DNA from: Pseudarthrobacter enclensis
GTDB taxonomy: Bacteria > Actinomycetota > Actinomycetes > Actinomycetales > Micrococcaceae
Direction: 5' to 3'
Length of the DNA stretch: 64,000 bases
Assembly: GCF_001457025.1 (NCBI RefSeq)
Contig: NZ_KQ758602.1
Span: 1-64,000 of the forward strand
The translations under genes and the position numbers were made by a program. Of the stretch, positions 1 to 8,511 are shown in pieces. Within the stretch, counting starts at the first letter, position 1. Each line of letters opens with the position of its first letter. The notes beneath the pieces are model-generated. The model did no database searches. It worked only from the letters and a program-made list of their open reading frames with translations, and had not been told where the DNA came from.

Positions 1-324
<324 letters not shown>

Positions 325-347
325 ACCCCAACAAAGGAAACAACACC

Positions 348-1361
348 ATGACATTGGCACCTGAAGGCCGGAAGCTGCTGCGGATCGAGCAGCGCAACGC
401 GGCGGTCCCGGTGGAACGCAAGCCGGAATGGATCAAGGCCAAGGTCCAGATGGGCCCCGAGTTCGTCGGGCTCAAGAACCTGGTCAAAAAAGAAGGCCTG
501 CACACCGTCTGCGAAGAAGCCGGCTGCCCCAACATCTTCGAATGCTGGGAAGACAAGGAAGCGACCTTCCTCATCGGCGGCTCCGAATGCACCCGCCGCT
601 GCGACTTCTGCCAGATCGACACCGGCAAACCCTCACCCCTGGACCGGTTCGAACCCACCAAAGTGGCCCGCTCCGTCCAATCCATGAACCTGCGCTACGC
701 CACCGTCACCGGCGTCGCCCGCGACGACCTCGAAGACGAAGGCGTCTGGCTCTACGCCGAAACCGTCCGTAAGATCCACGAACTGAACCCCGGCACAGGC
801 GTCGAACTCCTCATCCCCGACTTCTCCGGCAACCCCGACCACATCAACGCGATCTGCGACTCAAAACCCGAAGTCTTCGCCCACAACGTCGAAACCGTCC
901 CCCGGATCTTCAAGCGCATCCGCCCCGCGTTCCGCTACGAACGCTCCCTCGACGTCATCACCCAGGGCCGCAACCACGGGATGGTCACCAAATCCAACCT
1001 GATCCTGGGCATGGGCGAAACCCGCGAAGAAATCAGCGAAGCCCTGGCCGACCTCCACACCGCAGGCTGCGACCTGATCACCATCACCCAATACCTGCGC
1101 CCCTCCGAACGGCACCTGCCCGTGGACCGCTGGGTCAAACCCCAGGAATTCCTCGACCTGCAGCACGAAGCCGAAGACATCGGCTTCCTCGGCGTCATGT
1201 CCGGCCCCCTGGTCCGCTCCTCCTACCGCGCCGGCCGCCTCTGGGCCACCGCCATGCGCAAAAAAGGCCGCGACATCCCCGCCAACCTCGCCCACATCGC
1301 CGACGGCATCCAGGACTCCGGCACCACCCGCCAGGAAGCAGCCACCCTCCTGGCGGGCTAG
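348..1361 (+). CDS. lipA: Lipoyl synthase
   Basis: This 337-residue radical-SAM enzyme inserts two sulfurs into octanoyl groups on carrier proteins to make the lipoyl cofactor. The auxiliary 4Fe-4S cysteines are in [12 protein letters not shown], the radical-SAM CxxxCxxC is in CTRRCDFC, and the RSSY motif near the C-terminus supplies the serine ligand of the auxiliary cluster. Length matches bacterial LipA. An in-frame GTG/ATG-type extension upstream to 132 is rejected because it would overlap sdaA. The ATG at 348 follows an AAAGGAAA ribosome-binding site. It is probably co-transcribed with the serine dehydratase gene. lipB is not in the window. Confidence 0.97.
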   Translation: MTLAPEGRKLLRIEQRNAAVPVERKPEWIKAKVQMGPEFVGLKNLVKKEGLHTVCEEAGCPNIFECWEDKEATFLIGGSECTRRCDFCQIDTGKPSPLDRFEPTKVARSVQSMNLRYATVTGVARDDLEDEGVWLYAETVRKIHELNPGTGVELLIPDFSGNPDHINAICDSKPEVFAHNVETVPRIFKRIRPAFRYERSLDVITQGRNHGMVTKSNLILGMGETREEISEALADLHTAGCDLITITQYLRPSERHLPVDRWVKPQEFLDLQHEAEDIGFLGVMSGPLVRSSYRAGRLWATAMRKKGRDIPANLAHIADGIQDSGTTRQEAATLLAG

Positions 1362-1384
1362 TCCTGCCAGCATGACAAGATTTG

Positions 1385-1421
1385 CCTGCCTGATGCCGGA
1401 TCGGGGGCGGCATCAGGCAGG
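1385..1421 (+). terminator. Hairpin terminator after lipA
   Basis: A perfect 14-bp stem (1385-1398 with 1408-1421, arms containing CCTGCCTGATGCC and its complement) closes a 9-nt loop 24 bp after lipA. There is no T-run, as is common for actinobacterial terminators. It separates lipA from the MFS gene. Confidence 0.7.
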
Positions 1422-1466
1422 TGCCCGGCGGGCCAGGTGTCAGCCGCCGGGCTTAAACTGGGGCTT

Positions 1467-2741
1467 ATGCCCGCCCCCAAAGCCTTGCGCCCCTTTGCCC
1501 ACCGTGAATACCGGGTACTGATCGCGGCGCTGGCCATCTCCATCTTCGGTTCCGGCATGTGGGCCGTCGCCATGGTCTACCAGGTGATTCACCTCGGCGG
1601 CGGCCCCCTGGAACTTTCCCTGGTGGCAGCCGCCGGCAGCGTAGGCCTGGTGGCGTTCGTCCTGGCCGGCGGCATCGCGGCTGACCGCATCCCCCAGCGG
1701 CGCTTGATCATCGCCGTCGAAGGCGCCAACCTTGCTGTGATCGCTGCCATCAGCGGCCTGGCCATGGCCTGCGCGTTGCAACTCTGGCACGTGGCCGCCG
1801 GCGCCTTCGTCCTGGGTGTGGGTGCGGCCTTCTTCTTCCCGGCCTACTCCGCCATCCTGCCGCGGATCCTTCCGGCCGAGGACCTGCTGGCAGCCAACGG
1901 CATGGAAGGGACCATGCGCCCCGTGCTGCAGCAGGCCGCCGGTCCTGCGGTGGCCGGCATCCTGGTGGCCGCCCTCTCGCCGTCGTACGCAGTTGCCGGC
2001 GTTGCCGCCTGCCACCTGCTGGCGTTCGCCGTGCTGAACTTCCTGGGCCGGCATGCGCTGGCTTCAGCCCCCGGGAGCCGGTCCGGGTCCAGGCCGTCCT
2101 TCCTGCAGGACCTTCGCGAAGGCGTCAGCTACACGGTCAAGACTCCGTGGCTGCTCTGGACCCTGATCTGGGCCTGCATCTCAGTGCTGTTCCTGATCGG
2201 CCCCATCGAAGTCCTGCTCCCGTTCCTGGTCCGCGACCAGCTGGGCGGGGACTCCAGCATGTTCGGTTTCCTGCTGGCCGTCATGGGCGTGGGTGCCGCC
2301 GCCGGGTCCCTGGTGACCGCATCGCTGCGCCTTCCCCGCCGGTACCTGACTGTCATGATGGTGTCCTGGGGCGTGGGCAGCCTGCCGCTTGCCGCCGTCG
2401 GACTCATGCACAATTTCTGGGCCATCGCGGCGGCCTTGTTCGTCTGGGGCGCCACCGGAAGCGTAGGAATGGTCATCTGGGGCACGCTGCTGCAGCGCAG
2501 GGTGCCTTCCCACCTGCTGGGCCGCATCTCCAGCCTGGATTTCTTCGTGTCGCTGGCGTTGATGCCGGTCTCCATGGCGCTGGCAGGGCCGGTGGCCGAG
2601 GTGCTTCCCATCTGGCTGATTTTCCTGGTGGCCGGGCTGGTGTGCCCCGTCATGGCAATCATCGCGTCCGCGGCCGCACGCATGCCCGACGACGAACTGG
2701 CGCATCCCCTGGATCCGGCCCAGGAACCCACCGCCGCCTGA
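1467..2741 (+). CDS. MFS transporter (MFS_3/EntS-like exporter family)
   Basis: This is a 424-residue integral membrane protein with about 12 hydrophobic segments and the layout of the MFS_3 branch (enterobactin exporter and macrolide efflux relatives). Motif A-like residues follow TM2 (AADRIPQRRL) and a second such loop follows TM8. The ATG at 1467 is chosen over a GTG at 1437 that would add ten residues lacking MFS character. The gene stands alone after the lipA terminator, so its substrate cannot be inferred from neighbours. It is likely a drug, metabolite or siderophore exporter. The siderophore operon is 19 kb away, so a link is only a possibility. Confidence 0.8.
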   Translation: MPAPKALRPFAHREYRVLIAALAISIFGSGMWAVAMVYQVIHLGGGPLELSLVAAAGSVGLVAFVLAGGIAADRIPQRRLIIAVEGANLAVIAAISGLAMACALQLWHVAAGAFVLGVGAAFFFPAYSAILPRILPAEDLLAANGMEGTMRPVLQQAAGPAVAGILVAALSPSYAVAGVAACHLLAFAVLNFLGRHALASAPGSRSGSRPSFLQDLREGVSYTVKTPWLLWTLIWACISVLFLIGPIEVLLPFLVRDQLGGDSSMFGFLLAVMGVGAAAGSLVTASLRLPRRYLTVMMVSWGVGSLPLAAVGLMHNFWAIAAALFVWGATGSVGMVIWGTLLQRRVPSHLLGRISSLDFFVSLALMPVSMALAGPVAEVLPIWLIFLVAGLVCPVMAIIASAAARMPDDELAHPLDPAQEPTAA

Positions 2742-2790
2742 ACCGGCCGGCCGGAACAGCCACTGTCACGGCCGGCCACTCAATGCGGGT

Positions 2791-5136
2791 TCAGCCGTTG
2801 GGGCGGACCACCGGGATGCTGGCCGTCGGGAGCCCGCTCGGGAAGACCGTGGGCTCGGGTTCCGTCACTGCTTCCAGTGGCACCTTGACGGGCTCGGCAC
2901 CTACGGTCAGCACCTGGCCGCGCACGTCCACGTCGAGCGGTTCGCCGTCCTGCACGGTGAGCGTGATGGCGCCGGACACCAGTTGCACCAGCAGCAGCCG
3001 GCCGCGAAGCTTCAGGTGGAAGGCCAGCCCGTCCCACTCCCGCGGCAGCCGGGGATCGAAGTAGGGCACGGCGCCCTGGTCGCGCAGGCCTGCGAAGCCG
3101 CACACCAGCGAACTCCATACGCCGCCCGTGGACGCGATATGTACACCGTCGATCGTGTTGCCGTGGGTGTCGTCAAGGTCGATGAAGGCGGCATTGGTGA
3201 AGTGGCGCAGCGCCTCCCGGGAGTAGCCCACCTCGGCAGCCATGATGCCCTGCACGCAGGCGGACAATGTGGAGTCCCCCGTGGTGATGGGATCGTAGAA
3301 GTCGAAGGCACGCTGTTTCTGCTCCGCGGTGAAATCCTGCCACTGCAGGAACATCGCCAGCACCGTGTCCGCCTGCTTCAGGACCTGGTGGCGGTAGATG
3401 ACCAGCGGGTGGAAGTGCAGCAGCAGCGGGTACTTGGACCGGGGCGTGGTCCAGTCCCACGGCTCCAGGGTCATGAAGTCGTTGTCCTGGGAGTGCACCT
3501 GCATCCGGTCATCGAACGGCAGCTGCACCCGGTCCGCCGCCGCCTGCCACAGCTGGCGTTCCTCCTGGCTGACGCCGGGGTGGTCCAGCGCTGCGGCGGC
3601 GCGCAGGTTAAACCGGGCCATGACGTTGGTGTACAGGTTGTCGTTGACCACGGCGGTGTACTCGTCCGGGCCGGTGACGCCGTGGATATGGAACAGGCCG
3701 TCCTTGCCGAAGAAGCCAAGGGACACCCACATCCGGGCGGTTTCCATCAGCAGCTCGGCGCCCATGCCCTCGCTGAAGGCGGTGTCGCCCGTGGCCCACA
3801 CGTAGCGGTTGGCGGCGAAAGCGATGGCCGCGGCGATATGGAACTGGGCTGTTCCGGCGGCGTAGTACGCACTGGCTTCCAGCCCGTTGATGGTCCGCCA
3901 GGGGAACAGTGCACCGTCAACGCTGAGTTCCTTGGCCCGGATCTTGGCTTCGGGCAGCATGGCGTGGCGGAATTCCAGGACCTGCCGGGCACCTTCCGGG
4001 TTGGTGTACGTCAGGTACGGCAGCAGGTACACCTCCTGGTCCCAGAAGTAGTGGCCCTCGTAGCCGGACCCGGTGACCCCCTTGGCGGGGATGCCGGCGA
4101 CGTCGGCGCGGGCGGTGGCCATGGCGAGCTGGAACAGGTTCCACCGGATGGCCTGTTGCAGGCCGGGGTCGCCGCCGTCCACCACGATGTCCGAGGTTGC
4201 CCAGTAGGCGCGGAAATGCACCTCGCTTTCGGCGAAGATCTCCGCCACGGAGCGCAGCCCGGCCTCGGCAACGGCTGCGGCGTCGGTGCCGTCGTCGAGC
4301 ACTGCCCGGCCGGCGGCGTAGCTGGCGCTCTTCTCCAGGCGGAACGGTTGGTCCGGGCTCACGGCCAGGACGTAGCGGACACTGCTGTCGTCCTGGTCCA
4401 CCAGGGTTTCAAAGGGCTGCACCCCGGCGGAGGTCCAGTGGTCCACGGCGACGCCCACCCGCTGCCGGGACTCCGCAGCTTCCCAGGCGAGGCGGAGCGA
4501 CCCGTCGCCGCCGTCCAGGCGCAGCGGCAGCAGGACGCGGCCGGCGTGGCGGCCGGCTCGGCGCGGATCATGCACGGAATGGTCTTCCACCGGCTGGTCC
4601 TGGCGGTTGACGACGGAGGAGGTCACGTCCAGGGAGATGTCCCGGTCTGCGGCCACCTCCAGGGACAGGGCCAGGCTGCCGCGGGACGCGAATCCCACGG
4701 CGCGGCGCTCGGTGGTGGTCACAACGGCGCCGGACCGGCACTGCCACGTGATCCGGCATTCGTACACGCCGGTAAAAAAGTCGACGGTCCGCCGGTAGTC
4801 ACGGACGTCGGATTCGGCCAGGCTCAGTGCCTCCCCGTCCACCACCACACTGAAGTTGTTGGCATCGGGAATGTAGAGGATGCGTTGGCCGGTCCGGGCA
4901 AATCCGAACGCGTTTTCGGCGTGCTTGATGTCCCAGATTTCGTGCAGCCCGTTAATGAAACTGCCGGGCAGCTCGGCGTCCGCCGCTGCCCAGTGGGCAC
5001 CGCGGATGCCAAGATGGCCGTTGCCGAGGGCAAAGAGGGTTTCGAGTGTCCCTGCGTTTCCCGGCTCGTGGCGGGTTTCCACGAGCTGCCAGGGAGTGTT
5101 GGGGAACCGGTCGCGGTCCGCAGAGATGAGAGCCAT
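2791..5136 (-). CDS. GH65 family disaccharide phosphorylase (maltose/trehalose/kojibiose phosphorylase type)
   Basis: This 781-residue cytoplasmic enzyme has the GH65 layout: N-terminal beta-sandwich, linker, (alpha/alpha)6 barrel and C-terminal beta domain. The general acid glutamate is E492 in the family motif GVTGPDEYT. The HQVLKQADTVL segment and TGDSTLS/HGNTIDGVH segments match the sugar- and phosphate-binding region, so phosphorolysis rather than hydrolysis is likely. The product would be beta-glucose 1-phosphate plus a sugar. The upstream gene encodes a beta-phosphoglucomutase-type HAD enzyme that would convert it to glucose 6-phosphate. The exact disaccharide (maltose, trehalose, kojibiose, nigerose) cannot be fixed by eye. 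An AAAGGA ribosome-binding site precedes the ATG. Expression probably starts at the operator-bearing promoter upstream of the HAD gene. Confidence 0.9.
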   Translation of the reverse strand: MALISADRDRFPNTPWQLVETRHEPGNAGTLETLFALGNGHLGIRGAHWAAADAELPGSFINGLHEIWDIKHAENAFGFARTGQRILYIPDANNFSVVVDGEALSLAESDVRDYRRTVDFFTGVYECRITWQCRSGAVVTTTERRAVGFASRGSLALSLEVAADRDISLDVTSSVVNRQDQPVEDHSVHDPRRAGRHAGRVLLPLRLDGGDGSLRLAWEAAESRQRVGVAVDHWTSAGVQPFETLVDQDDSSVRYVLAVSPDQPFRLEKSASYAAGRAVLDDGTDAAAVAEAGLRSVAEIFAESEVHFRAYWATSDIVVDGGDPGLQQAIRWNLFQLAMATARADVAGIPAKGVTGSGYEGHYFWDQEVYLLPYLTYTNPEGARQVLEFRHAMLPEAKIRAKELSVDGALFPWRTINGLEASAYYAAGTAQFHIAAAIAFAANRYVWATGDTAFSEGMGAELLMETARMWVSLGFFGKDGLFHIHGVTGPDEYTAVVNDNLYTNVMARFNLRAAAALDHPGVSQEERQLWQAAADRVQLPFDDRMQVHSQDNDFMTLEPWDWTTPRSKYPLLLHFHPLVIYRHQVLKQADTVLAMFLQWQDFTAEQKQRAFDFYDPITTGDSTLSACVQGIMAAEVGYSREALRHFTNAAFIDLDDTHGNTIDGVHIASTGGVWSSLVCGFAGLRDQGAVPYFDPRLPREWDGLAFHLKLRGRLLLVQLVSGAITLTVQDGEPLDVDVRGQVLTVGAEPVKVPLEAVTEPEPTVFPSGLPTASIPVVRPNG

Positions 5137-5262
5137 GGTGTTGGGTCCTTTGGCATGTGCTGTGCAGCCGGCACAGGTCCGGCATAGGGGATTCGGGGGA
5201 ACTGCCTGCCCGGATGGGTGCCGCCCGGGGGTGGCGGCACGCTCCGGCTTAGCGGGGATTTG

Positions 5263-6027
5263 TCAGGGCAGGAGCTCGGCGAGGTCGTTGACCACGAACG
5301 TCGCGCCGGCGTCGAGGAGGACCTCCCGGCCGGCACCGCGGTCCACGCCGATCACCGAGTGGAACGTTCCGGCGCGGCCGGCCTGGACACCGGACACCGC
5401 GTCCTCCACCACGACGCATTCGGCGCTGGGCAGGCCCAGGAGTTCAGCGGCGTAGGCGTACGTGGCGGGGCTGGGCTTTCCGGGCAGGCCTTCGCGGGCG
5501 GCCACCACGCCGTCCACCACCACGGGGAAATGGCTGCTGAGGTCGGCGGCGGCCAGGACGGCGGGGGCGTTCCGCGAGGAGGAGACGACGGCGACCTTCA
5601 GTCCGCGCGCCAGCACGGCTTCCAGGAAACGCACCGAGCCTTCGAACGGCTCCACACCAGCGCTGACGATGTCGTTGAAAATCCTGTTCTTGCGGTTGCC
5701 CAGTCCCTGCACCGTGACGTTGCCGGGATCGTCGTCGAGCGGGCCCTCCGGGAGCTGGATGCTGCGGGACGACAGGAAGTCGCGGACGCCGTCGAACCGG
5801 GGCTTGCCGTCGATGTGGTCGAAGTAGTCGCTTTCGCGGTAGCCCTCCACCTCGGGATGCCCGGCCAGGAAGCCGTCGAACAGTTCCTTCCAGGCCTGTT
5901 CGTGCACCGTGGCGGTGGGGGTCAGGACGCCGTCGAGGTCGAACAGGATGGCGGACGCGCCGGTCCACGCCTCAGATGCCGGGGTGGTCGTGCCGAGTGC
6001 GGGTGCGTTGTGGGCGGAGTTGTTCAT
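5263..6027 (-). CDS. HAD-superfamily beta-phosphoglucomutase
   Basis: This 254-residue HAD hydrolase-fold protein carries the nucleophile/acid pair D30 and D32 in FDLDGVLTP, the motif II serine in AVVSSSRN, the motif III lysine in GLPGKPSP and the acidic motif VVEDAVSGVQAG. This is the beta-phosphoglucomutase subfamily with the helical cap between motifs I and II. It should interconvert beta-glucose 1-phosphate and glucose 6-phosphate in the cytosol, matching the GH65 phosphorylase encoded 126 bp downstream. The ATG at 6027 is chosen because it is preceded by GAAAGGACC, the same leader type as the GH65 gene. The longer open frame to 6474 runs through the esterase gene and the promoter. Confidence 0.88.
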   Translation of the reverse strand: MNNSAHNAPALGTTTPASEAWTGASAILFDLDGVLTPTATVHEQAWKELFDGFLAGHPEVEGYRESDYFDHIDGKPRFDGVRDFLSSRSIQLPEGPLDDDPGNVTVQGLGNRKNRIFNDIVSAGVEPFEGSVRFLEAVLARGLKVAVVSSSRNAPAVLAAADLSSHFPVVVDGVVAAREGLPGKPSPATYAYAAELLGLPSAECVVVEDAVSGVQAGRAGTFHSVIGVDRGAGREVLLDAGATFVVNDLAELLP

Positions 6028-6241
6028 CAGCAGTTGGGTCCTTTCAGGCAGCAGGGTGCTGCGAGGAGGGTGCGCAGGATGGGGTGGCTTCGATGCCCGG
6101 TGGTCTGCAAGGTGCAGGCGCCGCTCCGGCGGGGAACCGTGGGCAATCCGGGGCCTTGCTGATCTACATTCGTTTTCCATCATGAACTCGTGGCCCGCGC
6201 AGGGCAAAACCCGGACGGGGCGCCGGTCGGCACCGAGGTTG

Positions 6242-6271
6242 AGTGTAAGCGCTTGCAGAATCAGCCAGCAA
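6242..6271 (-). promoter_or_regulatory. Promoter with LacI-type operator for the HAD-GH65 operon
   Basis: On the minus strand, TTGCTG (6266-6271) and TACACT (6242-6247) are spaced by 18 bp. The near-palindrome TGTAAGCGCTTGCA (plus strand 6244-6257) lies between and over the -10. This is a typical LacI/GalR-family operator core (AAGCGCTT) placed to block RNA polymerase. The same core occurs upstream of the alpha-amylase at 59739-59752. Confidence 0.6.
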
Positions 6272-6316
6272 CTGTTTTTTGCAGGCCACACGAAAAACCG
6301 CCGGGCGTGACGCAGC

Positions 6317-6952
6317 TCAGGTGCCCGTCCGCGCCCCGCGCAGGACGTAGTGGCGCAGGAAGGCGCCCACATCCGCCATTTCGGTCTTTGACATGGCATG
6401 TCCCATGCCCGGATAGGTACGCGCCGTGAGCAGCGTGTGCTCCTCGAGCCAGCCGGCCGTGAAGGTGGTGGCATCCGGGTTGATCACCAGGTCCGCCTTG
6501 TCCCTGCCCCAGAAGAAGGGTGGCCTGGAGTCAAAAGAGTCGGTCAAGGCCAGGAGGTCGTTGTCCAGGACGAAGCCGGACAGGCCCACCGTGGCCGCGT
6601 AGTCCTGGGGGTAGAGGCGCAGCAGGGTGCTGGCCATGGCCATTCCCTGCGAATAGCCCAGCAGGCTGACGCTGGTGTGCTGTTCCCGGACCGAGTCCAC
6701 CCAGGCGTGTACCTTCGCGGCCACTGAGACAACGTCAGCGAAGTCGTTCGCCAGGAAGTAGTCCAGGAGGAACCAGCCGTAGTGTTCACCGATGGGCATG
6801 GGGGCCCGCAGCGCGGCGCAGGTGAATTCCGGCGGCAGGTACTCAAACAGCCTGACCATGCGGGACTCGTCCGTGCCATAGCCGTGCATCATCACCAGCA
6901 ACGGCGTTCCGGCACGCTGGTCCGCAGGCCTGGACCACACAACTGTTTCCAT
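6317..6952 (-). CDS. Alpha/beta-hydrolase, phospholipase/carboxylesterase family
   Basis: This 211-residue protein has the alpha/beta-hydrolase fold. The nucleophile elbow is GYSQG, the catalytic histidine lies in GMGHAMS, and a plausible aspartate sits in the VINPDAT region. The N-terminal MMHGYGTDE resembles the oxyanion loop of the small carboxylesterase/lysophospholipase group (PF02230-like). There is no signal peptide, so it is cytosolic. It would hydrolyse short acyl esters; the substrate is unknown. It stands alone downstream of the HAD-GH65 promoter region and is read toward it, so it is probably transcribed independently. Confidence 0.78.
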   Translation of the reverse strand: METVVWSRPADQRAGTPLLVMMHGYGTDESRMVRLFEYLPPEFTCAALRAPMPIGEHYGWFLLDYFLANDFADVVSVAAKVHAWVDSVREQHTSVSLLGYSQGMAMASTLLRLYPQDYAATVGLSGFVLDNDLLALTDSFDSRPPFFWGRDKADLVINPDATTFTAGWLEEHTLLTARTYPGMGHAMSKTEMADVGAFLRHYVLRGARTGT

Positions 6953-7205
6953 CGGACCAGACTAGCGAGGCGGCGCACCGACCCCCCCCTCGGCAGCTTC
7001 AGGCAACGACTCGGCAACAGTCATTGAATCGCCCCATCGCGCACTGTAGCGTGACGCCTAACTGTCAGCATGCTGACCAGGCAATTCCCTGGAACGGCCG
7101 CTGAACAGCGGCGATACCCGTGGCAATGCCACAGCAGCGACACTATCCGCAGTACCGTGCACCGCCCTATTGGAGCCGCCCCCGCGGCCAGCTAAGGAGC
7201 AAGTC

Positions 7206-7463
7206 ATGAGAATCGGCTCGTCAATTTTCCTCATCGCCCTCGGGGCCATCCTGGCCTGGGCCATCGCCCCCGGCCTGATCCCCTTCGTGGACCAGGCACT
7301 GGTCGGTTACATCCTCATGGCCGTGGGCGTCATCGGGCTGATCGCTTCCCTGGTCCTGGCCTCGCCGGGCCGCACCCGGCGGGTCAGCGAAACCCGCTCG
7401 GTGGTGGACCCCAACACCGGGGAACGGATCACGCGGAATGAAAGCCGCGACGGCGGTATCTGA
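7206..7463 (+). CDS. Small membrane protein, DUF6458 family
   Basis: This 85-residue protein starts MRIGSSIFLIALGAILAWA and has two transmembrane helices (about residues 5-25 and 33-52), then a basic cytoplasmic tail ending in a VVDPNTGERITRNE segment. This is the pattern of the actinobacterial DUF6458 family, which has no known function. The ATG at 7206 is preceded by AAGGAG (7194-7199). A longer frame from 7170 would run through that ribosome-binding site. It is monocistronic, with a strong hairpin terminator after it. Confidence 0.85.
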   Translation: MRIGSSIFLIALGAILAWAIAPGLIPFVDQALVGYILMAVGVIGLIASLVLASPGRTRRVSETRSVVDPNTGERITRNESRDGGI

Positions 7464-7518
7464 GTCCCCCGCGCACCGCGGACAGTGCAATCGCGGAAGA
7501 AACCGCAGTGAACCCGCA

Positions 7519-7553
7519 GAGCCGGGCCGGACCACCTTGGTCCGGCCCGGCTC
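7519..7553 (+). terminator. Terminator after the DUF6458 gene
   Basis: This is a perfect 16-bp inverted repeat (7519-7534 with 7538-7553, beginning GAGCCGGGCCGGACCA) with a 3-nt loop. It isolates the small membrane gene from the fructose operon. Confidence 0.85.
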
Positions 7554-7589
7554 CGGCGTTTCCGGGGTTGCCGGCCACAATTTTGTTTC

Positions 7590-7632
7590 GTGTTGGTTTC
7601 CGTTGACAAACCAACACAAGCAAAGATAAAGT
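7590..7632 (+). promoter_or_regulatory. fru operon promoter and DeoR-type operator
   Basis: GTGTTGGTTT (7590-7599) and AAACCAACAC (7608-7617) form a perfect 10-bp inverted repeat with an 8-bp spacer. A -35 hexamer TTGACA (7603-7608) lies inside it and a -10 candidate (GATAAA at 7625 or TAAAGT at 7627) follows at usual spacing. An operator wrapped round the -35 is the expected arrangement for autoregulation by the DeoR-type FruR encoded 75 bp downstream. Confidence 0.7.
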
Positions 7633-7650
7633 CAAGTAACTCAACATCGG

Positions 7651-7666
7651 TGTGATGCCAGTCACG
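7651..7666 (+). promoter_or_regulatory. Possible CRP/GlxR-type site in the fru leader
   Basis: TGTGA-TGCCAG-TCACG matches the CRP/GlxR consensus TGTGA-N6-TCACA at nine of ten defined positions. It lies downstream of the predicted -10, where binding would repress. Known regulation of fructose genes by GlxR in corynebacteria makes this plausible but unproven. Confidence 0.45.
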
Positions 7667-7707
7667 CCGCAGGCATCACCCGCAGCAACCTACGCAACGG
7701 AGGGTAC

Positions 7708-8511
7708 GTGTTCGCCGAGGAGCGCCAGCAGAAGATTGCCGAGCTTGTCGCCGGCAGCGGCCGGGTCAGCGTGACCCTGCTGGCTGAGCGCTTCAGCATC
7801 ACCACCGAAACCGTCCGGCGGGACCTCGCCGCCCTGGAGAATGCCGGGACCGTCCGGCGCGTGCATGGAGGGGCCGTAGCGGCGGACCGTTTCAGCACCA
7901 CCGAAGAATCCGTTACCGACCGCGCCATCCAGCGTCCCGACCAGAAGGGCCGGATCGCCGCAGCGGCACTGGCGCTCATCCCGCGCAACTCCCCCGGCAG
8001 CGTCCTGATCGACGGCGGAACCACCACTGAAGTCCTCGCCGACATGCTGGCACGGCGCACCATGATCGAAACGGCGGACGTCGCAGGCGGCAACGAGCTG
8101 GTGGCCATCACCCACGCGGTGCCCATCGCCGGCAAGCTGTCCAGCGTCCCCGGCATCGCGCTGCACATCCTGGGCGGGCGCGTCCGCGGCATCACCCAGG
8201 TGGCCGTCGGCCAGGCCACCGTGGACGCCGCCGCCCGGATCCGCCCGGACATCGCGTTCGTCGGAACCAACGGCATCCACCCGACCTTTGGCCTCAGCAC
8301 TCCCGATCCTGAAGAAGCGGCCGTCAAGGCTGCCTTCGTCCATTCGGCGCGCCGCATCGTGGTGCTGGCCGATTCCTCCAAGCTGGACACGGAAACCCTG
8401 GTCCAGTTCGCCTCCCTGAAAGACCTGGACACCTTGATTACAGACAGCGAACCCGGCCCGGAACTTGCCGCGGCCCTGGAAGAAGCCGACGTTGACGTGG
8501 TGATCGCATGA
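7708..8511 (+). CDS. fruR: DeoR-family transcriptional regulator of the fructose operon
   Basis: This 267-residue regulator has a DeoR winged helix-turn-helix at about residues 3-57 (ITTETVRRDLAALENAGTVRRVHGGA is the signature region). It is followed by the sugar-phosphate-sensing DeoR C-terminal domain with DGGTTTEVLA and the phosphate-loop-like GTNGIHPTFG. The GTG start at 7708 follows ACGGAGGG. It overlaps fruK by 4 bp (ATGA). Position as first gene of fruK-fruA-ptsH indicates local control, with fructose 1-phosphate or a related ester the likely inducer, as known for FruR of this family. It probably binds the inverted repeat at 7590-7617. Confidence 0.88.
   Translation: MFAEERQQKIAELVAGSGRVSVTLLAERFSITTETVRRDLAALENAGTVRRVHGGAVAADRFSTTEESVTDRAIQRPDQKGRIAAAALALIPRNSPGSVLIDGGTTTEVLADMLARRTMIETADVAGGNELVAITHAVPIAGKLSSVPGIALHILGGRVRGITQVAVGQATVDAAARIRPDIAFVGTNGIHPTFGLSTPDPEEAAVKAAFVHSARRIVVLADSSKLDTETLVQFASLKDLDTLITDSEPGPELAAALEEADVDVVIA

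Noticed and set aside
5160..5176. CRP-like site CTGTGCAGCCGGCACAG between the HAD and GH65 genes
   Set aside because: The arms read TGTGC/GCACA, not TGTGA/TCACA, and the spacer is 5 rather than 6; probably a chance GC-rich repeat.
2983..5187. Open frame of 734 codons on the plus strand
   Set aside because: It is the antisense shadow of the GH65 gene; high GC keeps several frames open. The translation is low-complexity and lacks motifs, while the minus strand has full GH65 signatures.
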